NCBI GenBank assembly: GCA_017165825.1
Contig: CM029387.1
Coordinates: forward strand, 15,674,445-15,738,444
DNA from: Hepsetus odoe
Lineage: Eukaryota > Chordata > Actinopteri > Characiformes > Hepsetidae
Direction: 5' to 3'
DNA: 64,000 nucleotides
Shown here: positions 38,415 through 49,600 of the stretch, one piece after another
Layout: every line of letters begins with the position of its first letter
Numbering within the stretch: position 1 is the stretch's first letter
Position numbers and translations under genes: made by a program
The notes under the pieces: generated by a model
The model's database searches: none
Told to the model about the DNA's origin: nothing
What the model saw: the letters and a program-made list of their open reading frames with translations, nothing else

Positions 38415-38570
38415 GGGCAGCAGAGGCGTAATGGTTAGAGAACAGGCCCCAAGGATCAGAAGGTTGTGTTTTCATGTCCTAGACCAATGGCTTACTTTGA
38501 GGTACCCTTGAGAAAGTTACTGTTTCACTGTATCACTGCTCCCCGGGCGCTGGGTGCCCCTGCCGTTTCT
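38415..38570 (+). repeat. SINE type A, diverged
   Basis: The head is 'ggcagcagaggcgtaatggt'. The B box is degraded ('gtgttttcatgtccta') and the body ends 'actgctccccgggcgctggg'. Confidence 0.7.
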
Positions 38571-38794
38571 GCTGTTTCAGAATCACAAAGTTAGTTCCAC
38601 ATTTTTGAAGAATCCTGCCATTAAGATGGTTTCTTTGTGATTTACAGACTATCATATATTAGGAGGATTTATGCAAAGACCCCTGGCATTAATGGTTAGA
38701 GTCCCTTAGTAAACAAAATCAGCCCTGTTGTCGCTTCCAGGGTATCTAACCCCCCCAGTTAAACTTAGTTTAGGCTCAGATCCACAATTAAATA

Positions 38795-39437
38795 TCTTCT
38801 TCTTCTTCTTTTGGCTGCTCCCATTTATGGGGTCGCCACAGCGGATCAATCATCTCCATTTCTTATGGTCTTCTGCATCTTCCTCCTTCAAACCAACCAC
38901 CTGCATGTCCTCTCTCACCACATCCATAAACCTCCTCCTGGGTCTTCCTCTTTTCCTCTTTCCTGGCAGCTCCATCTTCAACATCGTCCTTCCAGTATAA
39001 CCATCTCATCTCTCCTCTGGACATATCCAAACCAATCCAACTTTGCTTCTCTAACTTTGTTTCCAAAGCGTCTAACCTCAGCTGTCCCTCTAATATACTA
39101 ATTTCTAATCCTGTCCATCCTCGTCACACCCAACCGAAATCTCAGCATCTTTAACTCTGACACCTCCGTCTGTCACAAATCACTCCAGCCACTCTTCACC
39201 CATTCCAACCTGCCTGCACTCTTTTTCACCTCTCTTCCACACTTACCATTGCTCTGAACTGTTGATCCCAAGTATGTAAACTCCTCCACCTTTGTCACCT
39301 CTACTCCCTGCATCCTAACCACTCCACTTTGCTCCCTTTCATTCACACTCATGTATTCTGTCTTTGTCCCACTCACTTTCATTCCTCTCCTCTAGAGCAG
39401 ATCTCCATCTCTCCAGGTTCTCCTCAAGCTGCTCCCT
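38795..39437 (-). mobile_element. RTE LINE 3' fragment, 5'-truncated
   Basis: The 3' end is at the left ('ttcttcttcttttggctgct' in plus view). Blocks include 'YLGSTVQSNGKCGREVKK' and 'TEYMSVNEREQSGVVRMQ'. A deletion removes the segment between the Cys-Gly-Arg block and the Leu-Lys-Met block. It is truncated in the QLEEN block next to an (AAAT)n run. Confidence 0.9.
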
Positions 39438-39653
39438 ATAAATAAATAAATAAATAAATGAATACAGTGCTGTGCAAAAGTTTTAGGCAGGTGTGAAAAA
39501 ATGCTATAAACAAAGAATGCTTTCAGAAATGGAAGTGTTTTTCATTTATTTTCATCAATCAACAAAATGCAGTGAATGAACAAAAGAGAATCTAAATCAG
39601 ATCAATATTTGGTGTGACCAGCCTTTGCATTCAAAACAGCATCAGGCGGGGCT

Positions 39654-42447
39654 TTGTTGACGGCTGGTGTTACGCAACGCGGAAGCACGGCGCCAACTGC
39701 ACCGCGCGCGGCTCAACGCGGAAGCCCAGCGCAAGCCGCGCCACCCACCGCGCCGCAATGCGGAAGCACAGTGCCAGCCGTGCCGCACGCGGCTCAACGT
39801 GGAAATTCAGCGCTGAAAGCGTCGCGCGCCAGTAACCGCGATCCTTCAGCGGAGAAAGCGCCCGCGCAGCTGATAACGGGAACACGGCCAGCGCAAATCA
39901 CAACAAGAGGTTGGTAGCAAACGCGCCTTGCCTTGTTCAACGCGGAAGCACGGCGCCCACCGCGCCGCACGCTGCTCAACGCAGAAGCACAGTGACAAAT
40001 GAGCTCTGCACCCCTCAACACAAAAGAAATGCAAAGAAGGCCACCCGCAACAAGAGAAGCGAGGCAGTGGCAAAGAAGGCCATTCCTGACACAGAGAGCA
40101 GGAGGACGGTGGAGACCTCTTCCTGCATCGTGCAACCGGGGAGGTCAACCAAGAAAGCCCTTCGCAACAAGGAAAGCGGCATGAAGGAGTCGACCCCCAA
40201 ACCCACCATCACTGACCCATCTGCTGCACAGAAAGCAGAGAAGGAGCAGCTCTAGGTTAGTGGGAACTTTAGAATGAAAGTTCGGGTGCGGATGAAAATT
40301 GAACATGAGGCTGCAGTAACCATTCAGGCACAGGTGAGGAAGCATTTGAGCAGAAAATACTACCTGAAGCTACTGTGGGCAGCCAGGACTGTTCAGCGAT
40401 ATTACCGAGCTAACAAGATGATGAAGCAAGAAATGAAGTCTTTGAAGGAGAAAAAGATGGCTGCTGTTGTTCTGCAAGCTGCATTCCAAGGGATGAAGGC
40501 CAGACAGACTCTGAAACAGAAGCACCAGGCTGCCACTGTGATACAATGTGCTTACAGGGCTCACTGTGCTCGGACGCGATATTCATGCATCAAGTAAGCT
40601 GCTATTGCCATCCAGCTTAGGTATCGCTCCACACTTGATGCCAGAAAGCAGAGGGAGGAATTCTTTAAAATGCGCTCTGCTGCAATGTTCCTGCAAGCCT
40701 GCTTCAGAGGTCAGAGGGTCAGAAGGGAGGTGGTCCTGCAACATCAGGCAGCTTCCCTGATTCAGGCTGCGTTCAAAAGACACCGGGAGGTAGTTAAGTA
40801 TCAGGCCATAAGGATGTCAGCCATCATCATTCAAAGACATTATAGGTCCTACATTAAGGGTATATTTAAACTTGAGAAATTCCAGGTGTTGAGAAGGTCT
40901 GCAGTATGCATCCAGGCAGCTTTTAGGGGTTATTCTGTTCGAAAGAATGTTGCTGCAATGCACAAAGCTGTTACCATTATTCAGGCTGCAGTAAGAATGC
41001 ACCAGCAAAGATCTGTTTTCAAGAAGCAGTGCTGGGCAGCAAGGGTTCTTCAGAGGAGGTTCAGAAGGTGGAAGCTTGGACATCAACAAAGACAGAGGTA
41101 TCAGCTGTTCAGACATGCTGCAATTTGCTTGCAAAAGTCATTCAGAGGAAAGCGGGGCAAGGGATCTGGCCAAACAGATCAGAGACAATCCAATCTCCCC
41201 TCGGAGGTAAACAAATCAGCTGCATGAATGTTCAGATCACTGAACAGGAGGAGTTGCTGACAGAGCTCTACCAGCAGCTGATGGAGAAAGAAGCCTCGAT
41301 GCTACAGGTGAATGCCTCAGTCACGAACGAAGGGTTGAAACTCAAGGAAAGGATCACCTATCTGCTTCCTCAGCTGGAGAGGACCAAAGGACTCTTGTCC
41401 AGTTGTCAAAGGGAGATCGAAGCCTTGGAAACAGAAAGAAAAGAAAAAGCTCTAGCTCAAGACAAATGTGAGCTTCACGGAAAGAGCAGTAAATTCAGAG
41501 AAGAGAGAGAGGTCTCCAGAATAAAGGTACAAGCTGTGATGGTTGTCCAAAGAGAGAGGCTGGAGAGAACAGATGAACAGAGGAACCAAACTGTATGCCA
41601 GACAACGAGGAGAGTTGAGACTCCAACCATTCAGGAGAAACTGGAAGCTAAAATAGCCGCTATGGAAGAGCAGCTGAATCAGACCAGGGCAGAGCTGAGA
41701 CGGGTGCAGGACCACAACGTCACTCTGCAGGCTGAACTGAGAGAAGTCCGTTGTGAGGCCGGTAAGCTCACTGAGCTAGAGAAGCAGGTCAGAGGTATGG
41801 AAGTAAAATTGGCAATCATTGAATCTCAACTCACTTCACTGACAACAGTGCATGCTGGAACCCAGATGGTGAATGCCAAAACGGAGCAGTTGAAGAACAG
41901 TCCAATGGAGAAACAGATAAAATTTCCAGAGGTGGAACAGCTACAATCGGACTCCCTACCGTCAGTTCACCCTCACAATTCAGCAGACCCAGAACAAGGT
42001 GGCTCGTGGAGGAGTCCATGTGGAACTTCGCGTAGTAGGACCAGGAGCTGGGAAACTGCGTCACTGGGCCCCAAGCAATCGGGAAACATGACCAAGAAAG
42101 CGAACGAGGACTTCGGCACTGTAGATTCAGGGATGAGAGACGTGAGGAACAAGGCTGACAGGGGTTGGAAGCAGAGTTTGGACTCTTTGAAAAAGACTTC
42201 CTCTTTGAACCCTGTAACATCTATGTTTAGCTCACTTTCAGGTTCAGTCAAGTCCAGGCGTTCCACAGAATCCAGCGATGCCTGCAGGGACTTCAAGGTC
42301 GGGTTCAGGCACCAGTCGAAAGGGTGGACTGAACTGCTGGGATTCCCCTCACCACCACCAGCTGCCTTACATGGCTGGTCGGAGGTCCTTTTCGTGTATT
42401 TTGTAGACCTGACTGTACGTCCCAACAAGGGACTTTTGTTTTTGTAA
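39654..42447 (+). pseudogene. captured ASPM-like IQ/coiled-coil reading frame, copy 1
   Basis: Intronless composite frame. Order: Ala/Gln/Arg-rich repeats (39654-40000), a basic linker (KRSEAVAKKA), about 12 IQ motifs (40301-41150; e.g. AAVVLQAAFQGMKARQ, AAMFLQACFRGQRVRR, AVCIQAAFRGYSVRK), coiled coil (41240-41860) and a Ser-rich tail ending near 42447. The pattern WAARTVQRYYRANK...AAFRGMKAR resembles the calmodulin-binding IQ region of ASPM, a spindle-pole protein; the ASPM CH domains and C-terminal repeats are absent. The coiled coil is not assigned. Lesions: a frameshift near 39900, stops at 40253-40255 and 40595-40597, and a 1-nt insertion near 41155 with an 8-nt loss near 41183. The last ~400 codons are open. 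No promoter of a host gene is visible; transcription would come from the missing 5' LTR. Confidence 0.8.
39665..40000 (+). repeat. GC-rich degenerate ~39-nt tandem repeat
   Basis: Repeats of 'caacgcggaagcacggcgcc' plus a variable GC-rich half encode AAQRGSTAPTAPH-like units. It is much richer in CpG than the surroundings and is shared with copy 2. Confidence 0.8.
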
Positions 42448-42516
42448 AGTTTTGGTGTTCTTGGCCTCCCCCCAGAGGTTCGGCTATGTTCTGGCACTTC
42501 GGGAGCCACGCCTTTT

Positions 42517-42533
42517 GGGGGGGGGGGGGGGGG
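42517..42533 (+). other. G-run (17 G), candidate polypurine tract
   Basis: It lies 3 nt upstream of the 3' LTR. A purine run at this place primes plus-strand DNA synthesis in LTR elements. The very pure G content could also be a simple repeat. Confidence 0.55.
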
Positions 42534-42635
42534 TTCTGTCACATGTGGGGTGTTTTGGGTACGCTAGAGGGCGCTCTGTTCTGACTGAGCACACCTGAGC
42601 CCATGAAGGCACAGGTGTGCCTCATTGGGGCTGAC

Positions 42636-42642
42636 TATTTAA
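42636..42642 (+). promoter_or_regulatory. LTR TATA-like box
   Basis: TATTTAA lies exactly 30 nt upstream of GCGGCTCATTC, the predicted 5' end of the element RNA. It is conserved as TATTTAA or a close variant in the other complete LTRs. Confidence 0.65.
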
Positions 42643-42802
42643 GCCCCGATGAGTCAGAACAGGGCGCGGCTCATTCGTTAGGCTTAGCCTACGTGGAATG
42701 GTGGTTTTGTGCACTTGGTTACTTGGTTTCTTGGTTTAGGCTGCAGTCCTCTTGCTTTAGTTAGGACTGCAGTCCTTGTTTCTTGTTTTTGTAAACATAA
42801 TT

Positions 42803-42808
42803 AATAAA
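42803..42808 (+). terminator. LTR polyadenylation signal
   Basis: AATAAA in the last 70 bp of the LTR, also present in the 12.8-kb and 58.7-kb LTR copies. Confidence 0.6.
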
Positions 42809-43190
42809 ACTAAGATCCGAACTCCTGGCTCAGCATTGGCGTCCTCCCTGCACCCTGCCACCGTTACAGTAGGTTGTTCCAAAAATGACTGTGTTTCAAC
42901 CTCCGTGTGACATTGACGATCATCAGTACCTGTTTGGTAAAACTGGTTGATGATACGCCGCCTATAATCCTACAGAATCCCTGACTTTGTGCAAGTGTAC
43001 CTAGAAGAACTGATGCTGTTTTGAAGGCAAAAGGTAGTAACACCAAATATTGACTTGATTTAAATTTGTATTTTGTTTGCTCACTTTGCATTTTGTAAAT
43101 TGCTAAAAAAATCATTATTTATATTTCTGAAAGCATTCTTTGTTTACAGCATTTTTTCACACCTGCCTAAAACTTTTGCACAGCACTGTA

Positions 43191-43575
43191 TATCCTCTAA
43201 TAAACAAAAACCAAATCCTAAAATATGAACATCCTTTCACTTAAATAAGGAGAGAGAAATAATTGATATCAAATTACAGCATGCTTTTATTATTGCCTGT
43301 GATAACGTTTAAGGATTATGGCCTTTTACCGAATTCATTATACGCTGTTACTGAAAATGATTTTCCGGTTCTAATCTGGTGCCAGCACAAGTGCAGTGCA
43401 ATTTTGGCCACTCGAAAGCAGAAGTATGCTTGCTGCTGGGTACATGAAAGACAAAACAGTAAGTGAAGTATGTTTATGGGAGTGCTTAATATTTGGAACA
43501 AGCAGTGGAAGTGTTTTGTCTCAGACTAGGGAGTATTTTGTTGCTTTTAAACTTTAGGACTGAGCACTGCACACT

Positions 43576-43661
<86 letters not shown>

Positions 43662-44141
43662 CACGTTCCTGTTCTAATGCCAGCATCCTTTTGTGAATTT
43701 TATCACAGATGACATGAATACTTTGTGCAAAATACACCATAAACTTACATAATACACCATCTACTTACATAATACATTATATACTCTTGTGCACAGTGAA
43801 CTACCTGCTACTTTGTCCACTTCAACAGGTCAGGTTAAGTGTTACAGTTCGGTTGCTTTGGGTTAAGCTTCTTACAATTAAAAATTTGCAGGTCAAGGAA
43901 TACTTCTGCATTTTTCAACTGCTGTAAGTGTAGCTTTTTACCACAAAATTTACATACAGTAGTGCCCTTTAAATGCCTTAAGATCTTCACAAAAGGGAGC
44001 TACAAACATGGTTTGGTCCGAATTATTAAAAGTGAGGCCACATGCACCATCCACAAACACTGCAATATTTACCAAATGATTCACTGTAAAACTGTGCAAA
44101 ATCCTTAACAGGCAATTCGAATGTCTTACAGACGTAAAATA
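43191..44141. other. unassigned region with one microsatellite
   Basis: Apart from the CT/CA repeat nothing was recognised. Confidence 0.5.
43578..43660. repeat. (CT)n-(CA)n microsatellite
   Basis: About 23 CT units followed by about 18 CA units. Confidence 0.95.
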
Positions 44142-44645
44142 CCTTCTTTTTCTTCTTTTGGCTGCACCTCTTTAGGGATCATCCGTTAATTTCTTCCGGT
44201 CATCTGCATCTTCCTCACACCGACTGCCTGCATGTCCTCACTCACCACATTCATAAACCTCCTTGTTGGTTTTCTATTTTCCTCTTGCCTCTAATATACT
44301 CACATCTAATCCTGTCCATCCTCATCACATCCAATGGAAATCTTCTCTTTAACTCTGCCACCTCCAGCTCTGCTGCCTGTTTTTTCATCAGCATCACCAT
44401 CTCCAACCTGCATAACGTAGCTGGTCTCACCACCATCCTGTGAACCTTTCCTTCCACTCTGGCTGGTACCTGGCCTGTCACAGATCACTTTTGTCACCAA
44501 TTCCAACTTACCTGCACTCTCTTCCACACTTCCCGTGAAATGTTGATCCCAAGTATTTAAACTCCTCCACCTTTGTCACCTCTGCTCCCTGCATCCTAAC
44601 CACTCCACTTTCCTCCCTTTCATTCACACTCATGCGTTCTGTCTC
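44142..44645 (-). mobile_element. RTE LINE 3' fragment
   Basis: The 3' end in plus view is 'ttctttttcttcttttggct'. It includes 'ARVEGKVHRMVVRPATLC' and the EELKYLG-type region. Truncated at about 44645 within TEYMSVNE, with several deletions. Confidence 0.88.
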
Positions 44646-46612
44646 TAGAGGTTTTAAATATCTACATTTGGGTGTTCATGAATGACAACAGTTGTAAAAA
44701 AGGTTATTTAATAAAACTGACATAACTGACATATCATGAATACAATGAATTTAACCCAGTTTTCATGATGCTAACATGGCAGTGCATCTCATGCAGACAT
44801 ACATTTATGACAGTCAAGTAATAAACAAATACTACCCACAAAGTGAGGGTTTAAATTGTGAAGGTGGTACCAAGGTTTGGCTCCAACCACAGTGCTGTAC
44901 TGCTTACATTTAAGATGCTTTCATTTTCCGATGCATATTTTACCTCCTGCCCATAATCCATCATGAATGTATCATGAAGCACAAATAAATGTTAGAGTCA
45001 TCAAAAAATACAGCATCTGATTGCTGTCACTAATCTACATTCCAGCTCAAACAGGGACAGCGCAGTTTTTCTGAACAAATAAGAGAGAGGATTTCACTGC
45101 CATGCAGACTCTATTCTCAGTGAATACAAAGTGCACTGTGAATAATCTTTTCTACCACTTTAATTGATAAACTAGCTGGGAAGGTCTCCACAAAAGGGCT
45201 GGGATTAGTTTGTATGCGATAAGCTTTAGAGGCCTGAGTCTCATTGTAGCCTCATAAAATTAGGGTGCAGCTTTTACGTACTTAGATCACTCTCAGTAAA
45301 GGGCATTTGGCATGGTTAACAAGACGACAAGTGTAACAGAAAATCCAGATTGAGTTGGCCCGTTTGCCTTTAAAGATATCCAGTGGGGGTTTGTTAAGAA
45401 ATTGGTCTACATTGGTTTTCTTTGGTACCTGGTGGCTGAAGTGCTTCCTGTCAAATTTTATTCCTTCACAAAGCATCTGCAAATTCTGTTTTATGGCTTT
45501 TTCGTGGCACTTTGGGGACTTATCGCACTATAGAACACACATTTATCACAGAACATGACGTTTATGTTCTCTCATTGTTGATGTGAGCTACTAGCCTTGT
45601 ACTTATGCCTAACAAAGCCATTGTAGCCAACTACTTTCCCAAATTGCTTTCAGAAAAGTGCATTTGGTGTGATTAACAACATGGCAGAAGATTCAAACTG
45701 AGTCGGCCTGTTTGGCTATACAGATCTCCAGTGGATATTTTTCAAGAAGAGCTTGCATTGGATTTTATTTCTGCCTCAGTAGAAACATTAAACCTCAGGT
45801 TGTGGACCTGATGGCTAAAGTGCTTCCTGACAAACTTTATTACCTCACACAGACTGGGACAGTATGGCTTATGTTTTTTTCTGTATAATCTTTTGGACCA
45901 TAAAAACTCATATCATCAAGGAAAGGTGTTTTTATGTTGTCCCATGGCTACAGAAAGCTGCAAACTTGCTGCAAGGTTTAAAAAACTAATATCAAGATTG
46001 TGCTTTTTTTAAAGCATTTTTTTAAATCTTATAACCATAATGGGTATATCATGAGAGCCAGGGCAAGTTTATATGCCTTTTTTGGCCGCTCAACTTTATT
46101 TATTATATTTTAATTTCCTAATGCTTTGCCCATACTTTACCAGAAGTTTGTTTGTGTACATTCTGTGTACTTTGAACAGTCTACTTTTGGTCAATCTACT
46201 TTACGAAACCCTCAGTACTCTTTTTACTACTTACCAATAGTCGGACATGCAAGGATTATTAATATCTACAATCAAACAAATTATGATGATCATTTCCTAA
46301 GTTTTTTTTTTTTTTTACTGCATTAGAATATTCAAGCTGTTTATTATCCACTGGGATAAGGACCCGATGCCTCAGCTGTGGATTTTGTACCATAAAATAT
46401 TGTAGCATAATGTAACATAAGGTAACATAATGTAACCCTTAATACTCCAACAAGAACATATTCATAAGCTTCAGAGGTCACTTAAAGGTAACTACATTTC
46501 TTATTTGGTTATATAGACTAGACTTCAGAGGGAAAGCCTCATTGCTCCAACATGAACTCATTTATTTTAGTTGTTGGTTAGAGTCACTAAAAGCTAATTT
46601 TATGTCTAGAGC
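44646..46612. other. unassigned region containing a diverged tandem pair
   Basis: No gene recognised. See the repeat at 45295-45950. Confidence 0.4.
45295..45950 (+). repeat. diverged direct duplication, ~350-bp unit
   Basis: The segment from 45295 ('gtaaagggcatttggcatgg', 'gagttggcccgtttgccttt', 'ctggtggctgaagtgcttcc') is repeated from about 45655 ('aagtgcatttggtgtgatta', 'gagtcggcctgtttggctat', 'ctgatggctaaagtgcttcc'). Similarity continues into the following 'gtttatgttctctca' and 'ttttatgttgtccca'. Identity is roughly 70-75 % with gaps. The unit is not recognised. Confidence 0.75.
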
Positions 46613-46698
46613 TGTAACGGTGGCAGGGTGCAGGGAGGACGCCAATGCAGAGCCAGGAGTTCGAAACGTAACTTTATTAGCTATATTTACAAAACAAA
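46613..46698 (-). mobile_element. partial 3' LTR of copy 2
   Basis: Only the end of the LTR is present: in plus view 'tgtaacggtggcagggtgca' through 'cgaaacgtaactttattagc'. The upstream ~250 bp and the G-run are deleted. Confidence 0.85.
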
Positions 46699-49600
46699 AA
46701 ACCCTTCAACACAAAAGGACTTCTGACCAGCCATGTCCAGGCAGAAGGTGGTGGTGAGGGGAATCCTAAAAGTTCAGTCCACTTCTTTATCTGTTGCCTG
46801 GACTCGACCCTGGAGTAATCGCCAGACTCAGCGGAACACTTTGCCTTGACGGAACCTGAAAGAGAGCTAAACACAGATTTTACAAGGTTCAAAGAGGAAG
46901 TCTTTTTTACACAGTCCGAACTCTGCTTCCAACCCTTGCCATCTTTGTTCTTCGTGTCTCTCATCACAGAATCCATAGTGCAGAAGCTGTCGTTCACTTT
47001 CCTGAACTGAGACAGGTCATTGCTGATGTCTTTAGGCTCCTTCCTCTTCTCGATCATACTTCCCTGCTGCTTGGAGCTCAGTGAGGCAGCATCCCAGCTC
47101 CTGGTTCCACTACGAGAAGTTCCACTTGGACTCCTCCATGAACCCACTAGTTCCGAGTCTGCTGAACTCTGAGGGTGAACTAAAGGTAGGGAGTCATCAT
47201 GCAGCTGTTCAACCTCTGGAATCTTTCCCTGCTTCTCCGACTGTTCTTCAGCTGCTCCGCTCTGGCGTTAACCACCAGGGTCCCAGCATGCACTGGTGTC
47301 TGTGGAGTGAGTTGAGATTCGAAGATCACCAATCTTGCTTCCATACCTCTAACCTGCTTCTCCAGCTCGCTCAGCTAACTGGCCTCACTTTGGGCTTCTC
47401 TCAGTTCAGCCTGCAGAGCAACGTTGTGGTCCTGCACCCATCTCAGCTCTGCTCTGGTTTGATTCAGTTGTTCTTCCATAGTGGCTATTTTAGCTTCCAG
47501 CTTCTCCTGAATGGTTGGAGTCTCAACTCTCCTCATTGTCTGGCATACAGTTTGGTCCCTCTGTTCATCCGTTCTCTCCAGCCTCTCTCTTTGGACAGCT
47601 GTTACAGCTTGCAGCTTTATTCTAGAGACCTCTCTCTCTTCTTTGACTTTCGCGCTCTTTCCGTGAAGCTCACCTTTGTCTTGAGCCAGAGCTTTTCTTT
47701 CTGTTTCCATGGCTTCGATCTCCCTTTGGCAACTGGACAAGAGTCCTTTGGTCCTCTCCAGCTGAGGAAACAGCTAGGTGATCCTTTCCTTGAGTTTTAA
47801 CCCTTCATTCGTGACTGAGGCATTCACCTGTAGCATTGAGGCTTCTTTCTCCATCAGCTACTGGTAGAGATCTGTCAGCAACTCCTCCTGTTCAGTGATC
47901 TGAACATTCATGCAGCTGATCTGTTCATCTCCGAGGTGAGATTGGATTGTCCTTGCAGCTCTGATCCGTTTGGCCAGATCCCTTGCCCGCTTTCCTCTGA
48001 ATGACTTTTGCAAGCAAATTGCAGCATGTCTGAACAGCTGATACCTCTGTCTTTGTTGATGCCCAAGCTTCCACCTTCTGAACCTCCTCTGAAGAACGCT
48101 TACTGCCCAGCACTGCTTCTTGAAAACCAATCTTTGCTGGTGCATTCTTACTGCGGCCTGCATAACGGTAGCAGCTTTGTGCATTGCAGCAACATTCTTT
48201 CGAACAGAATAACCCCTAAAAGCTGCCTGGATGCATATCGCAGACCTTCTTAACACCTGGAATTTCTCACGTTCAAATTTACCCTTAATGTAGGACCTAT
48301 AATGTCTTTGAATGATGATGGCTGACACCCTTATGGCCTGGTACTTAACTACCTCCTGGTGTCTTCTGAACGCAGCCTGAATCAGGGAAGCTGCATGATG
48401 TTGCAGGATCACCTCCCTTCTGACCCTCTGACCTCTGAAGCAGGCTTGCAGGAACATTGCAGCAGAGCGCAATTTAAAGAATTCCTCCCTCTGCTTTCTG
48501 GCATCAAGTGTGGAACGATACCTCAGCTGAATTGCAACAGCAGCATGTCTGATGCATACATATCGTGTCCGAGCACAGTGCGCCCTGTAAGCACGTTGTA
48601 TCACAGTGGCAGCCTGGTGCTTCTGTTTCAGAGTCTGTCTGGCGTATATCCCTCGGAATGCGGCTTGCAGAACAACAGCAGCCATCTTTTTCTCCTTCAA
48701 AGACTTCATTTCTTGCTTCATCATCTTGTTAGCTCGATAATATCGCTGAACAGTCCTGGCTGCCCACAGTGGCTTCAGGTAGTATTTTCTGCTCATATGC
48801 TTCCTCACCTGCGCCTGAATGGTTACTGCAGCCTCATGTTAAATTTTCATCTGCACCCAAACTTTCATTCTAAAGTTCCCACTAACCTGGAGCTGCTCCT
48901 TCTCTGCTTTCTGTGCAGCAGACGGCTTAGTGGTGCTGGGTTTGGGGGTTGACTCCTTGATGCCGCTTTCCTTGCTGCAAAGGGCTTTCTTGGTCGACCT
49001 CCCCAGTTGCACGATGCAGGAAGTGGTCTCCACCGTCTTCCTGCTCTCTATGTCAGGAACGGCCTTCTTTGCCACTGCCTCGCTTCTCTTGTTGCGGGCG
49101 CCCTTGCTTGCATTCCTTTCGGTGGGCGCCGTGCTTCCGCGTTGCGGCGCGGTGGGCGCCATGCTTTTGCGTTGCGGCGCAGCTTGCACTGGGCTTCCGC
49201 ATGGAACAAGGCAAGGCATGTTTGCTACCAACCTCTTGTTGTGATTCGCGCTGGCCGTGTTCCCGCTATCCGCTGCGCGCTGCGCTTTTTCCGCTGGCGG
49301 ATCGCGGTTACTGGAGCGCGGCGCTTTCGGCGCTGAATTTCTGCGTTGAGCCGCGTGCGGCGCGGTTGGCGCCGTGCTTACGCGTTGAGCTGCGTGCGGT
49401 GCAGCTTGCGCTGTGCTTCCGCGTTGCGTGACGCCAGCCGTCAACGAAACCCCGCCTTCCATGTCACGTGCGGAAAAAAACACGCGGTTCAGCATGTCAA
49501 GGTAGCGCTGTGTGTTCCCGGCTAGAGTGACCAGCCTCTGCAGCAGGAAGTCGAACCAGTCCGCGCCTACCTCGGGACCCAGACGGCTGACGAGCGGGAT

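Larger units (their letters stand above)
39646..42868 (+). mobile_element. LTR retroelement carrying ASPM-like IQ array, 5' end deleted
   Basis: Internal region plus 3' LTR of the family that is more complete at 46613-50177. The 5' LTR and the first ~360 nt of the internal region are missing; the sequence starts abruptly at 'ggcggggctttgttgacggc' inside a Tc1-like element. At the right it ends with a complete LTR (42537-42868) preceded by a 17-G run. The 5 bp after the LTR, gtagg, match the uninterrupted Tc1-like copy at the expected site. No reverse transcriptase, integrase or protease was seen, so the element is non-autonomous. Confidence 0.85.
42537..42868 (+). mobile_element. 3' LTR of copy 1
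   Basis: 332 bp, starting TGTCACATG and ending CCGTTACA. It contains a TATA-like box, a putative transcript start GCGGCTCATTC at 42666-42676, and AATAAA. It matches four other LTR copies in the window. Confidence 0.9.
39465..43188 (-). mobile_element. Tc1-like transposon relic with long inverted ends, interrupted by the LTR element
   Basis: Only 39465-39645 and 42869-43188 belong to it. TA dinucleotides flank it (39463-39464 and 43189-43190). The first 41 bp, starting 'cagtgctgtgcaaaagtttt', are perfectly repeated in inverse at the right end, and the inverted similarity runs inward for about 180 bp. The related copy at 54849-55320 lacks the insertion and shows transposase C-terminal coding on the minus strand. 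Comparison with it shows that about 45 bp of the Tc1-like sequence is missing at the junction. Confidence 0.9.

Noticed and set aside
39646..42447. Interpretation as a genuine host aspm gene
   Set aside because: No introns, no CH domains, an adjoining LTR with transposon signatures, a second copy 6 kb away in opposite orientation, and different disabling lesions in each copy.
42517..42533. G-run as a G-quadruplex regulatory element
   Set aside because: Possible, but its place just before the 3' LTR is better explained as a polypurine tract or a slippage product.
47081..47800. 239-codon ORF on the plus strand
   Set aside because: It is the antisense shadow of the coiled-coil region of the captured frame.
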